A DNA stretch of 64,000 nucleotides. Origin: Diplonema papillatum (taxonomy: Eukaryota; Euglenozoa; Diplonemea; Diplonemida; Diplonemidae). Below the pieces are notes generated by a model, which was not told the DNA's origin, searched no databases, and was given only the letters and a program-made list of their open reading frames with translations. Position 1 is the first letter of the stretch. Every line of letters starts with the position of its first letter. The position numbers were made by a program, and so were the translations under genes. This document shows positions 34,592-45,017 of this stretch, in pieces. Location of the stretch: positions 372,001 through 436,000 of the forward strand of contig JAPJBO010000061.1 in assembly GCA_030068145.1 (NCBI GenBank), read 5' to 3'.

Positions 34592-37314
34592 CGTCAGCGG
34601 CCAGCATCACCGCCGCGTGCTGGTAATTCGACGCGGACTGCGCAAGAAGGTCCTTCGTGCTCCTTGCACGGACTTGCAGGATGGATTCAATATCACTCCT
34701 CAGCTGGGCCACCTCGCTCTTCAGCTCTGCTACTTGTTTGGCCTTCTGGGCGACCACAGACTCCCGCGTTGCCGACGCCTGTCTCTTCTCGTCGACCTCT
34801 TGTGATAGCGGATTGACGCGGTTCTTCGAAAGAGCGACTTTCTCCATTATCTGTCGCGTTGAGTCTCGGTTATTCTCAATAGATGCGTGAGGCATGCCCA
34901 TAACGACTTCCCGCGTATTTCCCCAATGCAAGCAGTAGCACAGGTGTCGGGGGCACCGCCCCACGGCGAACGGTGTGGTACACCTAATTCAGGCCTGGGT
35001 ATATCTCTGCAGTTTTTCGGCTGAAAAGTCCTATTAGAGAACTCGCTATTTCGAAAAGTCGCCCACCTCGCCTACCCACCAGCGCTCCCCTCGCAGCCCC
35101 AATACTCTGCCCGCCACCTCTCCTCCCACCCGCGCCGAAGCCTTTTTCAAGATGTTGGGGACAGGCATAAACTTGGCTCCGGGCCCCATGTAAAATCCGG
35201 TACAGTGCATTTCTCAGGTCCTCGTGGTTGTACAGTGCATTTATGAGGGTCTTCGTGGCACTTTGTGCGTGTGGTGCTCAGACCGAGACTTTTGAGAGCG
35301 TGGGGGTTCGGACGTTCTACAGCATGGTCAACCCTCGTACGTTTCGGTGTGGCTGAATCGAACTGGTCCAGGCCGGAGGGGTCGAAGGAATTTCTGCATG
35401 ATTCAAAAATGGGTCACGCCGTTTTTTGGCGCGGCTCATTTTTTGGTCTCAAAACCGGTTTGGGCAAAAACTTCACAATCGTGTACCGTTACGGGCAAAA
35501 ACTTCGATTTCCATACCGTTATGGGCAAAAACTTAGGCAGCTATACCGTTATGGGCAAAAACTTGGGCGACTATACCCAGGGCTGGTCCCCACACGGTGC
35601 CACGTGTGGCCCACATATTTATTTGCCCAGTGAACGCGAGGGATGACGCCCACTGGCCGTCGGTCACGACCACCGTTATGCATCCAGTTTTCAACAAAGT
35701 GGACGGAGCAGCCGCAGGCTTAATTTTCTCGGTTGTTGAATAAGGCCGCACCACAGCCTTCGGGTGTTAGACACCCAGACACTGACACGTGACTGAGTCA
35801 CGCAGTGGTTGGCCACGGGTTGTCGTCAGGTGGGTACGACTTTTTCATTTTCGTGCAAATGTGGGCCACACGTGGCAACCGTGTGGCGACCAGCCCTACA
35901 TGGTGGGTTTAGGCCAGCTATGATGCCTCTGTCGATGACGTCGAGCGCGACGCAAAATCAAAGCTGCTACAAGTTCAGTACGGCGGGTACACAACAGGTT
36001 TGAAAGCCAGGTTACAATACAACATAAACAGCCGGCGGCAGCGAAAAAAGAAAATCGGGCGCGTTCGCGAACTGCGCTGTCGTTGACAGGCACTCCTCGC
36101 TGCCCCCCACTATCATGTGGCTGGGGGTGACCCCAACGTAGAAAGGGCTGTATAAACCTATGAATATACTTGAGGGACTGCCTTGTGCTCATTTCGACAG
36201 AGGCCAGAGGGGGAGATAACAATACAACTACATAGTGGGTCTTTTCTGTTGAACGCTTCGTGTGGGCTGCAGCACGTTTGAGATTTCGCAACTGGCAGTC
36301 TCCTCAAGGAATTCCTACAAGCAGGTGCATATACAAATAAAGAACTGTGAAGATTTGCCTCACAAGTCGAACTGACGCTAACACTATGGGGCCGGCTTAC
36401 CGGCGCCGGGCTGCTAGGGATCAGAGGACCCAAAACCGGTCTGACGACTGGTTTACCCCCTCCGAGCTGGTACCCTGGACTGGCGCAAAAGACCCCCCCA
36501 TGAAATACCAATGGCGTTATGGCAGTATTCGGACGGTGGTTTCTTTCTTGTATTTCCGTCGAGACACTCGATGTTCAGTTCCGCCCCATCCCGAGCACGA
36601 GCAAATTGAAAATGGGCCCCAGCGGCAGACCTTGAGCTTGTACTCGCGCAGCAGATCGCTGTGGCCGCCTTCGTCCAACTCCTTGTTGAGCTCCTCTGCG
36701 GACATGCGGTCCACTGCGGGAAAGCTTGTCGGCGGCTGCGGGAACACGACCGGCTCGAGCTGGCGAGGGCGAGAGGGAGGCGGCGCTTCGTGGGCCGAAG
36801 GGGTTTCGAGCTGCACGGCGCGCACGTGGGAAAGGACCGAGACGGGGGACACGGCGGTGGGTGCCCTCCAGTTTATGGAGGCTTCTCGTGTTCGGAACGG
36901 AGCTGCGGAGAGGCTGGTGACCACCGTGCGAATAGCTTGAGCGAAGGATTGTGGGTGCTCCCATTCGGTTAGGGTGGGGTGGACGACGCGGCCGTCGTCT
37001 AAAACGTGCTCGCTGACGATGAGAAGGGGGTCCGGGTGTGCCAGGATGACCTCCGGAACTTCCACGGGGAAGCCGGAGGTCAGAACCACGCGAAGGACCA
37101 GCCCGCGCTCCCGCACGTCCGCCACCAGCGCAGACAATTCATTGTCGACCTTTCCGCTAGCCCCGCTACCGAACTCCTCCACCAACGAAGACAGCTCATC
37201 CCAGGGCAGCGTATCGGCTTCAGACACCAGCACAAACTCATCATTCGCGGAACCCGTCCCTTGCACCCTGCGCGTCGTCTTGAGCATAGTCGAAATCGAC
37301 CTGAAGATTCCCAT
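34592..37314 (-). CDS. VPS37: VPS37-like ESCRT-I subunit, 3' end not found
   Basis: Exon 1, 37314-36631, starts at ATG and encodes 228 residues. Residues about 60-135 resemble the UEV-like domain of VPS37A (hydrophobic strand, GFPVEVPEV, then DGRVVHPTLTEW and a closing helix). A Pro-rich linker follows, then the start of a Mod(r) domain (SAEELNKEL, about 205). Exon 2, 34874-34592, supplies about 94 residues of long, charged coiled coil (MEKVALSKNRVNPL ... LKSEVAQLRSDIES), as in Mod(r). AAG|GTCTGC and TTGAG|AAT join in phase 0, though the splice sites are not strong. Exon 2 ends at a good donor, G|GTATGA, in phase 1. VPS37 binds TSG101/VPS23 and VPS28 in ESCRT-I, which sorts ubiquitinated cargo at endosomes. 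The assignment rests on domain order and pattern, so it is moderate. Confidence 0.55.
35457..35575. repeat. Tandem repeat, about 36-bp unit, four copies
   Basis: GGGCAAAAACTT recurs four times, each time followed by a variable stretch and (A/C)TACCGTTA(T/C). Units are about 36 bp and diverged in their middles. Confidence 0.85.
35578..35900. mobile_element. Short foldback element (about 320 bp)
   Basis: GGCTGGTCCCCACACGGTGC at 35581 and the following CACGTGTGGCCCACAT are matched in reverse complement at about 35858-35896, giving arms of about 38 bp with several mismatches. The interior has no coding content. Confidence 0.6.
36160..36345 (+). repeat. Dispersed repeat family A, copy 5 (deleted)
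   Basis: Both ends of family A are present (ACTTGAGGGACTGCCTTGTG and CAGGTGCATATACAAATAAA), but about 50 bp of the middle is missing. The copy lies inside the VPS37-like intron. Confidence 0.7.
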
Positions 37315-37658
37315 CAAACAGAAAGAGCGAATGGGGCAGGAGAAAGGGAAGTCGCGAGGCGAAAAGCACGCGCCTTCTTGGTCGTGTAAAAAGGTATAAA
37401 AAATGAGGGGGAGGGGCTTCGACCGTGTGGGAAACGCCGACGGTTTGCACTGGTTCCTCACTCAGTGTCAGAAACTCTCTTTTCAGGGAGGTGGCGGGTT
37501 AGCCTGAGAGAAGTTGTTTGTAAAGAGCGGACACTTGTGCACTGCTACGCGTATACGCAGTAGCACATGCGCTGATGCACAGGTGCGGTGATGGCGGGAT
37601 CCTTGGGTCCTGCATACCACGTACCAGTACATGTACCCCTACATGCGTAGTGCATGCG

Positions 37659-38337
37659 TATAAGTCGATCTTTGAGTGCGTGAGCCCCTCCGAAGAAAGG
37701 TCCATCACACTAGCTCTCCAGGCTACTTAGCCCGGGTCTCTGGGTCGCGTCCCCCTCCTTCTCTTTGTCGCCTGGTCTTGCGTCTTGTTGGTCCGTCCGG
37801 GCTGGTCGCTTCGCGCTTCCCCTTCGACTTGCATCACCTCGTCTCCACTCCCTGCCTCACGGGCTCCTACGTTTTGTGCCACCTGCGACGCGGGTCGCTT
37901 TACTGCTTTTCTGCGCGACGGCTGCTCTGTACTCGTTGCCTTATCCGCGATTGCCGCTTCTCGTACCGACCGCGCCTGCCTTTCCTGTTCTGCCTTTCGC
38001 CTCTGTGGTCCGTCGGCCGCCTCAGCTCGGGCGTCCTGCTGTGCTGTCTGGATCTCCTCGTCTTCCTTCTTACGCTGCTTGGCACTCCGTGCTGCCCGCG
38101 CCGCTTGCGGCGCGGGCCTCTTCAGAGCCGGTCGTCCTCGTGCACGCTGTTCCGCCTTCGTATCCTGGTTCGCGCCCTCTGCCTCCGGCGCGCCTCGTGA
38201 CACTTCCTTGCCCTGGGCGGTGTTCCTCTTCGAGCTCCTCCCTCCTCGTCCCGCCTGATTCTCCTGTTCCGCTAAGGTGAACCACTTCTGGGTCCGTCGC
38301 CCTGCGTAGTGCATTGTATAAGTCGATCTTTGAGTGC
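37659..38337. repeat. Direct repeats flanking a coding segment
   Basis: TATAAGTCGATCTTTGAGTG occurs at about 37660 and again at about 38317, about 657 bp apart in the same orientation. GCGTAGTGCATGCGT-type sequence lies beside both copies. They bracket the charged ORF at 37727-38314. Confidence 0.7.
37727..38314 (-). CDS. Highly charged Arg/Lys/Glu/Ala-rich protein
   Basis: A 195-codon ORF from an ATG at 38314. It is dominated by R, K, E, Q and A, with KR-rich clusters (RRKAVKRPAS, TKRRRGTRPR near the C-terminus) that look like nuclear localisation signals, and a long helix-prone middle. No domain is recognised. The ATG lies at the edge of a direct repeat that also occurs beyond the stop codon, so the whole ORF may have been moved or duplicated as a unit. 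The first residues may be repeat-derived rather than authentic. A chromatin- or RNA-associated role is only suggested by composition. Confidence 0.45.
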   Translation of the reverse strand: MHYAGRRTQKWFTLAEQENQAGRGGRSSKRNTAQGKEVSRGAPEAEGANQDTKAEQRARGRPALKRPAPQAARAARSAKQRKKEDEEIQTAQQDARAEAADGPQRRKAEQERQARSVREAAIADKATSTEQPSRRKAVKRPASQVAQNVGAREAGSGDEVMQVEGEARSDQPGRTNKTQDQATKRRRGTRPRDPG

Positions 38338-39379
38338 TACATGCGTAGTGCATGCGTGTAGCAGCACAGTGCGTATACCGAATACCTAAGCCCGCAGGTC
38401 TTCTAAGATACGGGTTCTGGTTTTCCTTTCTTGTGCATTTCAACACCGCTTGCCCCTTCGGGCGAGCAAGCCGCGGTCTGGTTTTAAGACTGTTTCGTGG
38501 CTAGAAAGCACAACACCCTGCCGTCTCTGCAGAGAGCGACAGACAGAGCACACAACCGACTTCGTGCAACCTGCGTCGCAGGCCGGAAGAGAAACGGGAA
38601 TGACAGCAGGGGAAAAGACATCGAGGGGCAAGAACAGGCCTAGTGCAAGAGGAAGATGTCAGAATCGGCCGTCGCACGGGGAGGTGCAAGATCCGGGTGG
38701 TACCCATCGCACGAGTACATAGGCTTCAGGATTCGTGTGATCAGTTCGAAGGTGAGAGGACTGCGGGGGGAGACGCATCTTTTCGGCTGCGCAGAAGTTC
38801 AGAGAGCAACTGCAGAAGCCCTTTCTGAAAGACCTAGATAACGTTGAAGACGATAGGCGGCTGGATGTCGACAAACTTTGGTTTCGTCGTGCTTTCGCTT
38901 ACCCACCTCGATTTCACCCGTACTGCGTTGATTGAATTGGTAGAGGTCTGCCCCCGGTCGGTGCAGCCGCAGTGTGCGCAGAGAGCGCAAAAGAAACGCG
39001 ACGTGGCAGGTCCACAAGCTCAAACAGATGGAGTGGCAGTTGGAAGGCACCGACGATTGTCTCCTCAGCTCCGCCAGAAAACCGTCGTTGCGCTGAAAAG
39101 CGCCCCTATCCGCTGTTTCGTAAGCGACAGACGGGAAGGCAAAACTCTGCAACAACAGCTAAAGTAAGGGTTCACATAGAACGTGCGGAGATCTGACGCG
39201 ACAGTATCATCCGTAGATTTCTCCGAACGGACGTCACGCTATGCGTATCGCAACTATTCAGATGGGAAACGCTTCGGGCGACAGTGGCCGCTAGCCGGTG
39301 CCTTTTATCTCAACAGCTTTTCCCTTGAACGAGCGGAAAGGTTTGTGTCCGGGTTGGGCGGCAGCTCGCATCCGGACAA
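38338..39379. other. Anonymous DNA
   Basis: No recognised gene or repeat between the charged ORF and the CCCH exon. Confidence 0.4.
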
Positions 39380-40292
39380 CTATGCGCCATCAGACTCATT
39401 CGGACGACAACAAATATGCAGGAAGCGGCAGGCGTCGCCTCGGATGCAGGTGCCCTTTGTGAAGTATATGCATGGGCGCTCCATGTGGGGACGGCGCGCT
39501 CGCTCATCCGACACGACAGGCTCAGGCACGTCACCGAGAAGCTCGGCAAGCCGCGTCAACTCAGCTGGTTCAGCAACTGCACCTTCTGCGTACCCTCTGC
39601 CGATGGGTCTGCTTACAGAAGGCATCCGCTGCATAGGCACAGGTGCTTCCAGAGGAACGGGAGCGGGGGAAGACAGTCCTTGTAGGAGACTCTCGGGGTT
39701 GTCGGGGGGTGTGGTGGTTTCGAAGGTGCGCGGTGATGGTCTGCTGTTGGTGGTGTGCATGACGGGAAACGGAGAGGCGTGGGTGTGCGTTGGGGTGAGT
39801 GAGTCGGTTGCACTGCCGCAGGCGCGTCTATACGCAAGCTTGGTTGACTCGGTTTTATCGCTGACGCACGCTGGGCTTTGATCCCGAGTGTCCACATCGC
39901 TGGACAACGCGGAGTCGACGTACCGGAGAACAACATCTTCGTCGTCCAGCCGTGATAGCCCTGGAGTTGACTTGTCAGTGAGGGACAGCCTTGCGTCAAC
40001 CGCACTGCTGCGTAACTGGAGCAAGCTGGGTCCAGGTGTACTGCCTCCTGAATCACGATTCGTGCCCAATCGGTGTGCACGCTGTCGATCCGCGTCTCTC
40101 AATTGTTCAATTTGCTGGACGATCGTTCCGTGGTTGTATGCGCCGTCATCCAGCTCCAACAATGACCGAGGCGATCCTTCATACCCACCGCGCGACCCAA
40201 CACCGCCGTAGCCGTCTCGAGGCCCCCGTAGCCGGCTGCTGGCACTGCTGCCAGGAGTACGAGACCGAGACCGGACGTCGTTCACGGTGTGA
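39380..40292 (-). CDS. CCCH zinc-finger protein, 3'-terminal exon
   Basis: The frame has no ATG at its start. It opens at a plausible acceptor, CTACTTGATTTACAG|TCACACC (first exon base 40292), so this is an internal or terminal exon of about 300 codons with upstream exon(s) not identified. The N-terminal part is R/S/G-rich, the middle is Ser/Thr/Pro-rich, and close to the stop is a single C-x7-C-x5-C-x3-H finger (CIYFTKGTCIRGDACRFLH), a variant of the RNA-binding CCCH type, preceded by an acidic helical stretch. CCCH proteins usually bind RNA and act in mRNA processing or decay. One finger alone does not fix the function. Confidence 0.6.
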
Positions 40293-40412
40293 CTGTAAAT
40301 CAAGTAGGTAGATATAGCTTTAGAGTGAAGGGAAACTTACTAGACACTCCGGAAGGCTTTTTTCCAAATGCCAGGTGCCATAGGGTGGTCATTTTTGACA
40401 TACCGTATTTCT

Positions 40413-40508
40413 AAAAATGTTGGCCGGAAATAAACCTGGCGCCCCCCCAAAAACCGGGCAAAACCGCCACATTCGCCGTTGTGGTTTATTTCCGGCCGAC
40501 ATTTTTGC
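40413..40508. mobile_element. Short foldback, about 96 bp
   Basis: AAAATGTTGGCCGGAAATAA at 40416 is matched in reverse complement by TTATTTCCGGCCGACATTTT at 40487, with a loop of about 50 nt. This is probably a miniature inverted-repeat element. Confidence 0.7.
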
Positions 40509-40877
40509 AGGGTTTTTGGGTACTTAGCAGATTTCCCCCCCTCAACCACCACCCCACCCCGCACATCCTGGACGGCTGTAACCTTCGCGCAGACCGTCCT
40601 CCTCCCCTGGAACGCAACGCACGCGGAAGATAACCCGCCTCCCCAAAGCCAATATCCGGCTTTCTATATGATGCTATAATCGCTCGCCGTCCCTACTCGG
40701 TACCCAGCTGGTGGTGGACATGAGGCTTGCGGAGTCGTGTCTTTGATGAACGTCTGACATGTGCTGTCTTGGCGCACAACACAGTTGGGGCATGGCGTAC
40801 GCTTGTGCAACATGTTGGTGGGAACGCGAGAGTCGGACAAAGGAAGAAGTTCCTCTTTGATATGAGACGATGCCAAA

Positions 40878-42317
40878 ACCCCCCCCCTTTGCACTAATAA
40901 ATCTTTTTTCGACGTCACCCCATACTGGCCCCGAACCCCCATCTGTGTGGCCCAAAACGGGTCCCAAACGGTTTTTGACGGGCTGAGTCGAGGTAAAGGG
41001 GTCTCCGAAGGCCCACGAATGGGCCCAGATGGGCCCAGGTGGGCCCCGGAGCGGGCACTCAGTGCGAGGGGGGGTGCCCCCAAAATGGGGTCATTTTCAA
41101 AGCCTCGCCACTACTCAAGCTAGTCAAACACCTTCTGGCCTCCAGCGGGAAACCCAGACTACACAACGACAAGATCGGCTGTGTTCCGCTGTAGATAGCC
41201 ACCAGCGGGTCCTCTTGAAGCCGACGAGTGTTCTCGGGGGTCACAGATAGCCCTACTTGGCCACCCCGCCTGCAGCGCCTGCGGTGGGCAGGCACACCTT
41301 GTAAATAGAGTGGGTGCAGCAGGTGCACCCTGCCTAGAATCCGGCTTTACCAGCAATACTAATTAAGAATACAGATTGACCCAGGAAAACGGAAACTAAG
41401 AAAGGGGAAAATGCCAAAGATCACGGGTCTGGAGTTCGTGGAGTCATCGGTGAGAGCAATGCAGAAGTTGTCGCCGTTTCATGAGGAAACGAGACGTGGT
41501 CAGTCCATGCAGAGACGACTCGTAGCCAGCAGGACCTTTTGCGAAAAGGTCTCTGGTGAGGACCTGATCGGTTTCTTTCTTCTTCGCCCTAATGACAGAG
41601 AGGGAGAAGGTTGACATCTGGAAGCGCCTTTCTGGTAGGCTTTCAGAAGCCTTCAACAGCCTTGACGACGAGGCGAGCCGGCGACGCATCGTGAGCGGTT
41701 TGGACTGGGCACGTGCCCGGTACAGGGCTGTTGGAATGGTCGTGGGTGACAACCGGGGAAGATTGGCGTTGGCGGGAGGCCCACAGTCGTCATCTTGGTT
41801 CTTTTGCATTTTCCACCTTATATTCTGCGTTTTCCTGGTAAGCACTGTGTTCTCAAAAGCGGGTGAAGCCGGATTCTAGGCAGGGTGCACTTGCATACCA
41901 CACATTCTAAGCGTGTGCCTGCCCACTGCTGGCGCTGGCTAACTGTGACCCCCGAGAGCATTCTTCGGCTTCAAGAGAACCCGCTGGTGGCTATCTACGG
42001 CGGAACACAGCCGATCTTGTCGTTTTGAAGTCTGGGTTTCCCGCTGGAGGCCAGAAGGTGTTTGACTAGCTTGAGTAGTGGCGAGGCCCGAAAATGACCC
42101 CATTTTGGGGGCTCTCCCCCTCGCACTGAGAGCCCGCTCCGGGGCCCACCTGGGCCCATTTGGGCCCAATCGTGGGCCTTCGGAGACCCCTTTACCTCGA
42201 CTCAGCCGGTCAAAAACCGTTTGGGACCCGTTTTGGGCCACACAGATGGGGGTTCGGGGCCAGTATGGGGTGACATCAAATTTTTTTTATTAGTGCAAAG
42301 GGGGGGGGGGGGGGGGG
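40878..42317. mobile_element. 1.44-kb foldback element with arms of about 500 bp
   Basis: Left arm 40878-41395 and right arm 41826-42317 are inverted copies of each other over most of their length. The outer ends are a C run plus TTTGCACTAATAAA (left) and its complement before a G run (right). Arms differ by small indels and substitutions, so the element is not brand new. The loop (41396-41825) carries coding-like sequence. No transposase is recognised. The same terminus, TAGTGCAAAGGGGGGG, recurs at 47158-47177. Confidence 0.8.
41411..41879 (+). CDS. Coding-like cargo in the foldback loop (two overlapping frames)
   Basis: A 67-codon frame starts with ATG at 41411, just inside the left arm, and ends at 41614. 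A second frame starts at ATG 41592 and runs 95 codons to 41879. Both have ordinary protein composition: charged helices, then EREKVDIWKRLSGRL and DEASRRRIVSGLDWARARYR-type sequence. The last 30 residues are hydrophobic and run into the right arm. They may be one gene split by a frameshift, or two small proteins. No family is recognised; a captured host gene fragment is the simplest reading. Confidence 0.35.
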
Positions 42318-42327
42318 CCGGCTATGT

Positions 42328-43616
42328 AGGATGGAAACGTTGGAAACGTTTCCGTTTCCGTTTCCGTTTCCGTTTCCTTCTTTTTGGCGGTGGATGGAAA
42401 CGCCGTTTCTTTTCAAAAGAAACGGCTGGTATGCCACTAGTATACTGGCTGAAGGTCCGACCGGAAATGTGTGTCGAACGGCGGACCCCGCAATCCAGTC
42501 GGAAACCATGGACAAGGTGGCTCCGAAAAAGAGGGAGGAAAGAAGCATAAGAGTTGCGACCGCGTGGAGCAGACGCAACCACACGCATCCGGTTGTGATG
42601 ACTTTGAGGTCTGCAGCTCTTTATACCAATGGCTGTTGTAGCGACGATGCTCTGTTATGCGAGGCCGTTGGCCAACGCGCTGAAGACGATCGGGAAAGCA
42701 CATCCGCTTCCAATAATAGGCTATACAGATACGGTCGTTCAGGACAGCGGGAGCACCGCCGCGCCACAGGCTACAAGACCGGGGTTTTTCGGCGGCGTAA
42801 GACAAAGAGGGAGTGCAATCAGCATCAGGAGGTGAGAAGGGCACACGTATGCCGGGGCAATGTTGAACCCGCCAGAAAAGCGATGGCCACGCAGTAACGT
42901 GTGCGCTAAACATCGCTTGCCACCGTGCACCTTGCATACGACGACGGGTGGCAACCGTCACCGGAAGGGGCACCATCGGGCGGTGTTGTCGGAGCATAGA
43001 CAGCGACGGCAGGAAGAACCCCACCGACAATGCAGAAGAGGACGGCAGATTCAAAAAGCCCCACTCGGCACGGCTGCCGATACAAGTAAACATGAGAACG
43101 TGGGTTGGAAGCAGCAGAGGACGAAGTGGTAGGCACAGAAGAGTGGAATCTGGTGTCAGAAAACCTCAGCATCCGCATGTGACGACATTCTGCATCATTA
43201 GCTTGTGGTTACCTATTTGCTCGTGTCAGATCGCCGATGAAAGAAAGCGGTGAGCATCAGCGACTGCTCTGCACAAACGAGACCGCGACGACACACAAGA
43301 AGGGGCCGAGCCAAGTCGAAGAACAGCCCAGGAAGGGCCCTGAAGAGTCAGAGAGCCCGCCAGAAGACGGAGGAAGAGAAGTGCCCGCTAGTAGATCAAA
43401 AGAAGAAGGTGATCCCGCCCTCTGAAAGGAAAGCCAAAATTTGGCTGGAAACGGACACCTGACGGACACACAGAAGGACCCGCGAAGTGGTATCCTATAG
43501 GACCCCTCAGCATGACCTTCCGGCGTTTCTTTTAAAAGAAACGGAAACGTTTCCGTTTCCGTTTCCGTTTCCGTTTCCATATTTCGAAAAACTAAAAGAA
43601 ACGGCGTTTCCATCCA
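42328..43616. mobile_element. 1.29-kb element with TTTCCG arrays and inverted ends
   Basis: The left part holds GGATGGAAACG, then a (TTTCCG)n array at about 42347-42376, then GGATGGAAACGCCGTTTCTT at 42392. The right end is the inverse: AAGAAACGGCGTTTCCATCC closing at 43616, with another TTTCCG array at 43540-43578. A short AAAAGAAACG foldback accompanies each array. It starts about 10 bp after the preceding foldback element ends. No transposase was recognised. Confidence 0.65.
42629..42835 (+). CDS. Possible small exon inside the TTTCCG element
   Basis: A 68-codon frame from an ATG at 42629 with balanced composition, including a Gly/Ala/Arg-rich end. It closes beside GAG|GTGAGAAG at about 42833, which would make a good splice donor. 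Further plus-strand protein-like sequence, very rich in Glu/Lys/Pro, lies at 43237-43425. No family is recognised. Confidence 0.25.
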   Translation: MAVVATMLCYARPLANALKTIGKAHPLPIIGYTDTVVQDSGSTAAPQATRPGFFGGVRQRGSAISIRR

Positions 43617-43825
43617 ACTTAGCCCTAGGGGGTACGACTCCCACTGTAGAACCTGTCCGGAAAACCTATTTTTAGGTGTTTTTGTCACTTGGTTGTTATT
43701 TTGTGCTACCTGCCAGCTCGAAACAGCTTTTGGACGTATGTTAGGGCCTCTTCAGTGAACTTGCGGTGACTCCCGGCACGTAGTTGCACCTATATGGGCA
43801 TGTGGGGGGGGTAGAGACCCCCCCC

Positions 43826-44238
43826 CCGCCGCCGGACGGTCCTGGCGCGTGATGGTGCGTTTTGGCAGGTTTCATCATTGCTGGGGGCTTGGCAGCCCTG
43901 AGAAGCCTTCATGCACATGTGCCGAACACCAGAAAGGTCCAAATACCACCCCAGGCCCAGGCCCGACCTCAGGACCCCCAGGAAACACGTACAAGAGCAC
44001 GAAGAATACATCCAAACCCACTAAGAATACACTAAAAATACAGCCAGACCACTAAAAATACACTAAAAATACACACAAAATCACTAAGATACAAGCGGGA
44101 CCACCAGATATAGACGCAAAAATACTGGAAATACAAGCAAACACACTAGTAAAACTAAGAAAACAACCCATTTGCAGGTAAATTCACGAAAAAATAGATA
44201 AAACCCCACCTCATCCCGTGCCCCGGTTGTCCGGAGCC
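43826..44238 (+). repeat. Repeat F, copy 1 (uninterrupted)
   Basis: About 410 bp, with GGACGGTCCTGGCGCGTGAT near the left end and GCCCCGGTTGTCCGGAGC near the right. The middle has many CACTAAAAATACA-like A-rich motifs. An inverted second copy lies at 51430-52560, interrupted by another element. No coding content is recognised. Confidence 0.8.
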
Positions 44239-44517
44239 GTGCGCTGCCTGTGTTCCGGTGGGACATTCTTTTGCAAGGCTGGCACAACGAAAGCGAGTGT
44301 TCTGCAAGCCCACAAGGGATGAGTACGAGGCGTTGGTAGGCGAATGGGATGGGACAGTTTCCCGTCGGGCGTGGGGGGGGATATGGTTGCAAAAAGTGGC
44401 GCGAGGGTTGGCAAGGAGACTGTGTTTGTGGAGGGTGCAGGGTGCAGCGGAAAACACATGGTGTTTGAGTTGCTCCCTCACGCAAGCACCACGTGCTAAA
44501 AGCCTAGCACTCCTGCG

Positions 44518-44758
44518 ATGCGCATGGGGATCCGGAAGTACACCTACAGACCGCAAGAAGACGAAGGTATCCAGGATCTACACCGGGGTGTGACCCCTAA
44601 GTCGTCAGGAGCAAACCCTGTAAGAAAGCTCCAGTATGACTCGGACGAAGAGGTGAGCCCAGGCGGGCGACCCACACACACTGTCGATAAGTGGATAGAG
44701 AAGTACGGCAGCACGAAAGACCATCATGAATGTGTCCTCTCAGAGCAGAGTCGTGCAC
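44518..44758 (+). CDS. Possible exon, unidentified protein
   Basis: A frame from an ATG at 44518 encodes about 80 residues, with an acidic YDSDEEVSPG stretch and HTVDKWIEKYGSTKDHH, ending at CACAG|GTACGT, a near-ideal splice donor at 44758. The donor and composition suggest a real first exon. I found no following exon and no known domain. Confidence 0.3.
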
Positions 44759-44952
44759 AGGTACGTCCTGGTACCAGAAATAGAGTTGCACGGCAAAAGA
44801 CGCTCTGGTATCTTGCTTTTGGCCCAGGAGGTTACGAATATCTCTGCCTGCGTGCGTCTTGTGCCGGACAGGCTTGGCATCCATTTGTTGGACTGATTCG
44901 TGGGCAACAGTGCGGTCAACTCTGAAGGGCAAATACCGATAAACGGAAACAA

Positions 44953-45017
44953 GTTGGACCGGACAAAATGGTCCAACTCACCTATTTTGGGCTCTGGTGG
45001 TCCAACTTTTATCCGGC
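44953..45017. repeat. GGTCCAAC hairpin repeat, copy 1
   Basis: GTTGGACCGGACAAAATGGT followed by an inverted partner GGTCCAACTTTTATCCGG, so the block folds on itself. A second copy in the same orientation lies at 45536-45640. Confidence 0.65.

Larger units (their letters stand above)
34875..36630 (-). other. 1.76-kb intron of the VPS37-like gene, filled with repeats
   Basis: It contains a tandem repeat at 35457-35575, a foldback pair at 35578-35900 and a family A repeat at 36160-36345, described separately. It resembles the ATP-grasp intron in size and repeat content. Confidence 0.5.

Noticed and set aside
35457-35575. Regularly spaced repeats resembling a CRISPR array
   Set aside because: Only four short units with diverged spacers in a eukaryotic intron, and no cas genes.
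39183-39881. 232-codon plus-strand frame
   Set aside because: Antisense shadow of the CCCH exon; the minus strand has the zinc finger and a splice acceptor.
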